DNA of 64,000 nucleotides from Orobanche coerulescens (lineage: Eukaryota > Streptophyta > Magnoliopsida > Lamiales > Orobanchaceae), in NCBI GenBank assembly GCA_033398695.1, contig CM065804.1, positions 11,393,001-11,457,000 on the forward strand, given 5' to 3'. This document shows, piece by piece, positions 58,588 through 64,000 of this stretch. The notes beneath the pieces were generated by a model, which did no database searches, was not told the DNA's origin, and was given only the letters and a program-made list of their open reading frames with translations. Made by a program: the position numbers and the translations under genes. Numbering within the stretch: position 1 is the stretch's first letter; each line of letters begins with the position of its first letter.

Positions 58588-59755
58588 ATGAAGAAAAGGG
58601 TTACGAAAAGAAGAAAAACCTCATCATCAGGAAACAAGTGTTGTAATAATGATGATGATGATGATGATCATGATCTGATCTCCAGCCTTCCAGAGCCCAT
58701 CCTGCACCACATACTTTCTTTTCTTCCCACAGAAGACGCCATCAGGACCACCGGCCGCCCTGTCCAAAACATGGAACTCCGCCTTCAAGTCGTCCCCGGT
58801 GATGGTTCTTGACCAATACTTCTTCCAAGAATCTACATATTCAAAAAGAAGCCACAAGAACTTCAAGACCATCGTCCAAGATTTCTGCAAATACGTCGAC
58901 GCATCCATCACCGGCCGTCCCGGGCTCACTAGCGTCCAGAAATTCAAACTCGTCGTGAATTTTCACGGTTCTAACAACCTTGCCCGTGATCTCGACAGGT
59001 GGCTAGATTTCGCGGTGAATAATAATGTCAGAGACTTGGTTCTTTCTTATTATTACAGTACCACATGTAGGCCTAAAGACGAGTGGCGATACGTTCTGCC
59101 TTGGTCCCTTTTCCGCGCGGTATCATCATTGGAAAGCCTCGACTTGTTCGGATGTCGGTTTTTTCAGTTCTCAAGAATAAGTGATTACTATGGGGGTCAT
59201 AAGTTTTCTTTAAGGAAACTGAAGCTTTCGCATGTTTATATTGATCAAGAAACTCTGCAGACTTTGATCTCCCGATGCCGCCTTCTCGAAGATCTTTCGA
59301 TTGTTACCTGCAAGGGTTTTGAGTCTGTCACCATTTCCAACTGTCCGAAACTGGACAGCGTCGATTTGTATCTCGGTAGAGATTCCGAGGTTCAGATTGT
59401 CGCGATTTCGGCGCCAAATTTACGGTCGGTCAGTTATGGTGGTGGTGTCGCTAGTGTGCATGGTAGCGTTATGGCTTCGCGTGAGTACTTTGGAAGTGTT
59501 AGGGAATTGAAATTGCACGATACGGACATAACGGACGAGTTTCTACTCCGGCTTGTTCCGGAGTTCAGACGGGTCGAGAAGATGGAGATCGAGAGGTGTT
59601 GTTTGTTGGAGAGTGTTCGGATTTCAAGCGATCGGCTTTCGGATTTGTCGGTGTCCGAATGCGGTAGGCTTAGGGAAATCGAACTCGACACTCGTGGTTT
59701 GAGTCGTTTTAAGATGGAGGGTCGATGTGATGTACGTTTTGTTGGGAGCACTTGA
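58588..59755 (+). pseudogene. F-box/LRR protein gene, single exon, frameshifted in the F-box
   Basis: F-box proteins bind Skp1 through the F-box and recruit substrates to SCF ubiquitin ligases. The ATG at 58588 starts MKKRVTKRRK, a basic tail, then an Asp run. The F-box follows from about residue 29: DLISSLPEPILHHILSFLP then TEDAIRTT. At about 58749-58760 (ACCACCGGCCGCCC) the frame changes by a net +1. The next frame continues the F-box as ALSKTWNSAF, then runs about 330 residues to TGA at 59753-59755. That part has LRR-like segments of the plant type (SLESLDLFGCRF, LRKLKLSHVYIDQETL, SRCRLLEDLSIVTC, CPKLDSVDLYLG). No FBD domain is seen at the end. Total length is about 389 residues, normal for the family. 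The shift is one short change at a CCGG/GGCC site in an otherwise intact gene, so a sequence error is as likely as a pseudogene. Confidence 0.85.
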
Positions 59756-59791
59756 AGTTCGACAAAAATTTGAAGACGAATTTAGTTTCGC

Positions 59792-59794
<3 letters not shown>

Positions 59795-59833
<39 letters not shown>
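59795..59833. repeat. (AT)n microsatellite
   Basis: A GTGTATATAT... run of about 19 TA units, 40 bases after the F-box stop. Confidence 0.97.
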
Positions 59834-59836
<3 letters not shown>

Positions 59837-60512
59837 AATTATCGATCTAAAATTAGTTAATAAAGATTCAAATATGAATGTTACGACTATGATGTAGCAT
59901 AGTACGAGGGGTTTTTGAGTTTAGAATAAGTACGCACATTTCTAGGTGCTCATGTGGTGCGATATACAATTTTTAAAATTGACATTTGTCAATACCAAAA
60001 TGTGATTTGCCTTTTATTTTCCTAAACTAAAAGAGTAGAATCATTTTTTTTAATTGTTTGTATACATTCAATTAGTCAAACCGAATAATCTCATTTCAAA
60101 TGCTTCTCATATCCCATAATAACTTGCACGTTTGTATTTTGTACGATCTCCAAAAACATATTTGACCATTAATATATTCAACTACATATAACTAAACATT
60201 AGGAAAGATCAATATTGTGAAAAAATATGTTACGATCAATCTAGTGAATAGTGAATGTACGAGCTATCATGGGATGGAGAAAGTTTGTCTTTAATGTTAA
60301 GTAGAAGCGTTTAAATAGTTTAAAAAGAATTATATCTTTATAAAAACAACTAAAATTAAAAACTTATGATTTAACAAAGTTGACTACTTAAGTAAAACAA
60401 AAAGAATATATTTTGCATGGCTGGAGAGATGTGTACCATTAAATAGCATATTTAGCAGATGTTAAACCACAATACTTGATATTTGGTACATCTAATAATG
60501 TTCATAACAAGT
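59834..60512. other. AT-rich spacer, no gene
   Basis: AT-rich sequence between the F-box gene and the tRNA. No motif-bearing frame, repeat array or terminal repeat was seen. Confidence 0.6.
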
Positions 60513-60584
60513 GGATCCGTGGCGCAATGGTAGCACGTATGACTCCAGATCAGAAGGTTGCGTGTTCGATTCACGTCGGGTTCA
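60513..60584 (+). tRNA. trnW-CCA: tRNA-Trp (CCA anticodon), possibly decayed
   Basis: 72 nt without intron. The acceptor stem GGATCCG pairs with CGGGTTC using G-T wobbles, with discriminator A. The D arm is GCGCAATGGTAGC, the anticodon loop CTCCAGA, and the T arm GTTCGATTCAC. It is the nuclear plant tRNA-Trp type; in the usual gene GCGCGTCTGA stands where this copy has GCACGTATGA. The two changes create a C-A mismatch in the D stem and an A-G mismatch in the anticodon stem. No 3' CCA is encoded. A short T5 run follows at about 60588. It may be weakly functional or a tRNA pseudogene. Confidence 0.88.
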
Positions 60585-60664
60585 ATATTTTTATATGTTA
60601 TTACAGATTTTTTAAGGTGGTTTTGTTTATTAATTTTGCTTAAGGATATTTTTGCATGATAATT

Positions 60665-61534
60665 AATTGTGGAAAACAATAGATATTTATGTATTTTTAT
60701 AAAAATGTTTAGTACCCTTCCCTAAGTTTAATACTCTAATTAGTGAAATAATATTAGAGGAAAAAATTGATATTTGTCAATACTATTATAATCTGATTGC
60801 TTTTTTATTTTCTTAAACAAAAAGCTTAGAATCACTTTTCATTAGATGAACATCACTTCAGCTAAGAGTGTAAAATAATTGTCGAAATATAGAGTTTACC
60901 ATACTAAAAGATTATCAAAAATACCGAATATTTTGTTATTTCCGGTATACTAAAATCAATGTATGTTTGAAAATTTATAAAACTTGGAATGGCATAATTT
61001 AATATAATAAAAAGTACATAATGGTCGGACGAAATTTATAACAAAATGGTATAAATGTGCATATTATAGTACGAAACCAAATAATGTTGCAATTATATAA
61101 TTGTGGAAAACAATAGATATTTATGTATTTTTATAAAAATGTTTAAGTACCCTTCCCTAAATTTAATACTCTAATTAGTGAAATAATATTAGAGGAAAAA
61201 ATTGATATTTGTCAATACTATTATAATCTGATTGCTTTTTTATTTTCTTAAACAAAAAGCTTAGAATCACTTTTCATTAGACGAACATCACTTCAACTAA
61301 GAGTGCAAAATAATTGTCGAAATATAAAGTTTACCATACTAAAAGATTATCAAAAATACTGAATATTTTGTTATACCCGGTATACTAAAATCAATGTATG
61401 TTTGAAATTTTATAAAACTTGGAATGGCATAATTTAATATAATAAAAAGTACATAATGGTCGGACGAAATTTATAACAAAATGGTATAAATGTGCATATT
61501 ATAGTACGAAACCAAATAATATTGCAATTATATA
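60665..61534. repeat. Direct tandem duplication, 435 bp x 2
   Basis: ATTGTGGAAAACAATAGATA at 60665 recurs at 61100, and both copies run on with few differences (GGTATACTAAAATCAATG; GGTCGGACGAAATTTATAAC). The unit is AT-rich and holds GGTATA/TACC words like those at 31140-31480. No gene is seen. Confidence 0.93.
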
Positions 61535-62107
61535 ATTAGATAATTTCCCTACTTCTCACACGAATTTTTGATTTTTTGAAAGATTGGAATTTAAGATATT
61601 TTTTTTCATTTACATTAGAAAGATTTATAATTAAGTTTGTCCACTGGAATTTCCCTGGTATGAAGGAAGATTATATTGGTTAATATGTTATTACTAATTA
61701 TTAATTACTAAAATATATTTCAAAATTTATAAAAATAATAATTACAAAATTTAATATAATTATATGGAAAATATATATTAGAGCATTAATTGAATTGGAA
61801 TAGTGCAAATGAGCATCCAAAAAACAAAAGGGTTATCTCTTTTTTAGTACCAAAGCATAAAAGTAACAAGTTATATATCCTCATTCATAAAACTATAAGT
61901 TTTTGATACCAAATGTGTTAAAAGACTTTATTACCCTTAAAGTCTACCAATAAAAGAAAAAAAAGCCTAAGAAAGAAAAAGGAAGATTATTAAAACGAAA
62001 CAATAATAAAAAAACGGTCCCACAACTCAATATTTTCCTCTGCCAAAAAACTCTCCTCCTCTCTGCAAAAAAACTCTCCCGTCGTGAAACCCTTCGCCGG
62101 CCAGAAA
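61535..62107. other. AT-rich sequence upstream of the DUF1985 locus
   Basis: No gene is seen. The last 80 bases hold a CTCTCC repeat (ACTCTCCTCCTCTCTGC, AACTCTCCCGTCG) typical of a plant 5' leader. Confidence 0.5.
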
Positions 62108-64000
62108 ATGTCGACCTCCGACTACCACAGAGAATCTGAAGACGCCAGAAGTTCCGCTAGTGACACTCCATCTGAAGAGCAATTCGTCAATGAGCCACCG
62201 GTTAGTGTATTTTCATTCACACACGATCGTGCCACGACGGTTGTTCATCTTCCCACGATCGTGTTGAAGAAGATGAGACCATCGTGTACACGATGGTCTT
62301 TCGTGGGCACGATGGTTACACACGACGGTCGTCGATCGTGTGTGCCGTCGTGTGCTAGAAGTGCAAAAGCTCCTGCCTTGCACACGATCGCAGGCACACG
62401 ATCGTTGCCCGTCGTGTGAACCGTCGTGTGGCACACGATGGTCTTCACACGACGGGCATCGGTCGTGTGCATGCGATCGTGTGCAAGGCAGAATTTTTCT
62501 TTTTTCGTTCTCTTAAGCATTTTATCATATTCTTATGAGTTGTATGTCCATATTACAAACTGGTTGCGTATGGAAGAGACCTACATTGCGTTTTGTTACA
62601 CGTCAAGTGAATCTTTACATACGGGAGGCGGTATTTAAAGAGATCATTGAGACATTAAGAAGTATGGGCCGCAATTCATTGTCGATCGAGCTATCGAGAG
62701 CTTGACCGAGGGGGTCCTGGGGCGCTTGATTAAAGTTAGGAGGAATGAGAGTTCAAATACTGCCCTACATCACTTGATTGCTCGTCAATTGGAGGGTGAT
62801 CAAATCCCCCCGGATGAGTCGTGGTTCCAGGTTTGCGGGAGGACCATTCGTTTTACGGCCCGTGATTTTGCCTTGATCACGGGACTCCATTTTGGAAACT
62901 CTACCTTCCATCCCCAGGACGACCATCTCCTTCCGTCGACGGTATTTTCCTAAGAATACTCCATGGCAAAAATATTAAGGTTAGTGTTCTGCGGAAGAGG
63001 TTCAATGCTCGAGATTTTGGTAGAGACATAAGAGATTATGTCAAGGTTGCCAATTTGCTTATATACTACTACTTTATCCTATGCCGTGACGACATGATGG
63101 TCGAGACATGGGCATGGGCATTAGTGGAGGATTTCGAGCAGTGGGATATGTTTCCTTGGGGTTCTTATGCCTTTGGGGTTTTATCTTACTACATAGGCAA
63201 CGTTGCCATGAAGGAGGGACAAGAGCACAAGGACTATCACTTCTATGGTCCTGTTTGGGCTTTACAAATATGGTCGTATGAGATGATTCCTGCATTGGGA
63301 GCATTGTGTGGTATTCGAGATAAAACTGTCCAAGTCCCCCGGTGTTTGATGTGGACTACGAGGAAGATGTTTTGTGATTTTACTCATTTCTTCGACGATA
63401 AGGTACATAAATTTGTAAACGTATTTTCTCCTAACTTCACTCATATCTTCAACATTATGTGATTGCCCATCTAATGGTATGCTTTAATGACTATTGTTGC
63501 AGCACAAAGTACTTCCCTCTTTACCGCATCTGGAGGAGGATGAGGCTGAGTACTACTACCTGAGCTTTGAGAATGGCTCGCCATATGACGTTAAGTTCAT
63601 TAAGCCTGTAAGAATAGCTGTGAGGAATAAGGAGGATGAGCCTGCGCCGATCCCGAGGAAGAAAGTAATGGATAGGTTGAAGAAGGCTGCTGGAAAATTG
63701 ATTACATATAAGTCGGCACATAAAGTGTCGAAGCGACGCCGGCAGAGTACCCCACCAGTAGATGGTGCAGAGACATCGGACCGGGAGAGGCAGCCAGAGA
63801 GGGTGTGTTGTGTCCACGGACTTCCTTGTCCAGACCACACCCAGGACACGGCAGGATGAGTACTTCGATCGCCGTTTGAAGGCGATCTTGTACGACGATC
63901 TCGAGTCCGGATTTATTGCTCGAGTTTCTCGCCGGTGCTTTACGGGATCGTGGATTTCTTCGGACCTATGCATAGACGTTCTAGGAGCCGGTACACTACT
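62108..64000 (+). CDS. DUF1985-type gene, partial, probably frameshifted
   Basis: DUF1985 proteins are plant-specific, often fused to Ulp1-like proteases and carried by Mutator-like elements; their function is unknown. The likely ATG is at 62108 (MSTSDYHRESEDARSS), and exon 1 may end at 62200 before GTTAGT. The domain starts by about 62650 (GPQFIVDRAIES; PDESWFQVCGRTIRFTARDF; ALITGLHFGN). A one-base shift near 62950 separates it from GKNIKVSVLRKRFNAR and WALVEDFEQWDMFPWGSYAF, then YHFYGPVWALQIWSYEMIPA. A clear intron at 63403-63502 (GT...AG, phase 0) joins FFDDK to HKVLPSLPHLEEDEAEYY. A basic segment follows, then another frame change or intron near 63850 before DEYFDRRLKAILYDDL at the window end. 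No Ulp1 motif lies inside the window. The 5' exon link is uncertain. Confidence 0.55.
62220..62482. repeat. CACGATCGTG palindrome cluster inside the DUF1985 locus
   Basis: About 14 to 17 occurrences of CACACGATCGTGTG, its halves (CACACGA, TCGTGTG) or one-base variants (CACGACGG, CACGATGG) fill 260 bases. It lies between putative exon 1 and the domain-coding part, so probably in an intron. Spacers are unique. Confidence 0.8.

Noticed and set aside
58401..58646. Frame encoding a Ser-Leu repeat across the CT run
   Set aside because: Translation of a microsatellite; the F-box ATG lies downstream in another context.

Overview
The window looks like nuclear DNA from a flowering plant with a large, repeat-rich genome. 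This rests on a plant-type tRNA-Trp, a single-exon plant F-box/LRR gene, a DUF1985-type gene, Ty1/copia and Ty3/gypsy retrotransposons primed by initiator tRNA-Met (TGGTATCRGAGC), and hAT-like GC-rich ends. The species cannot be named from the sequence. Nearly all of bases 1-58120 is LTR retrotransposon. Host-type genes appear only from 58588 on.

Layout, using labels of my own. TE1 (1-6267, minus) is a partial chromovirus-like gypsy element with a long gag-protease frame and broken pol. A GC-rich hAT-like segment and a 79-bp tandem repeat follow (6268-7035). The first nested stack then starts. LTR fragment A (plus, 7036-7236 and 28788-29451) is split by solo LTR B (minus, 7237-28787). B is split in turn by a non-coding element C (plus, 8826-17380, TSD GTATG) and a gypsy element D with gag-pol (plus, 17549-27505, TSD CTAGA). 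An AT-rich spacer with small repeat relics covers 29452-33200.

The second stack is four levels deep. Copia-type element F (minus; gag at 33731-34537, PBS, LTR 35005-58120) has its LTR split by the non-coding element E (plus, 36223-57784, TSD CCGGG). The first LTR of E is split by the non-coding element G (minus, 38821-51872, TSD TGTGT). The 5' LTR of G is split by H (minus, 47120-51222), a short element with gag-protease and no polymerase.

After the stacks come a CT microsatellite, a frameshifted F-box/LRR gene (58588-59755), a tRNA-Trp(CCA) with two stem mismatches (60513-60584), a 435-bp tandem duplication (60665-61534) and a DUF1985-type gene that runs off the window end.

The strongest unexplained signal is a recurring promoter design. 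At least six gypsy LTR families and the copia LTR carry clusters of short palindromes with a CG-NN-CG core (CGTACG, CGCACG/CGTGCG, CGATCG), and in the clear cases the cluster ends just upstream of the TATA box. A related CACGATCGTG cluster lies inside the DUF1985 locus. A second shared module is a hairpin in the transcribed part of the LTRs whose stem survives while its loop changes. Many small indels between otherwise matching LTR pairs fall at CCGG, CCWGG and CAG/CTG sites, so some broken reading frames may be base-calling errors at methylated sites rather than real mutations.
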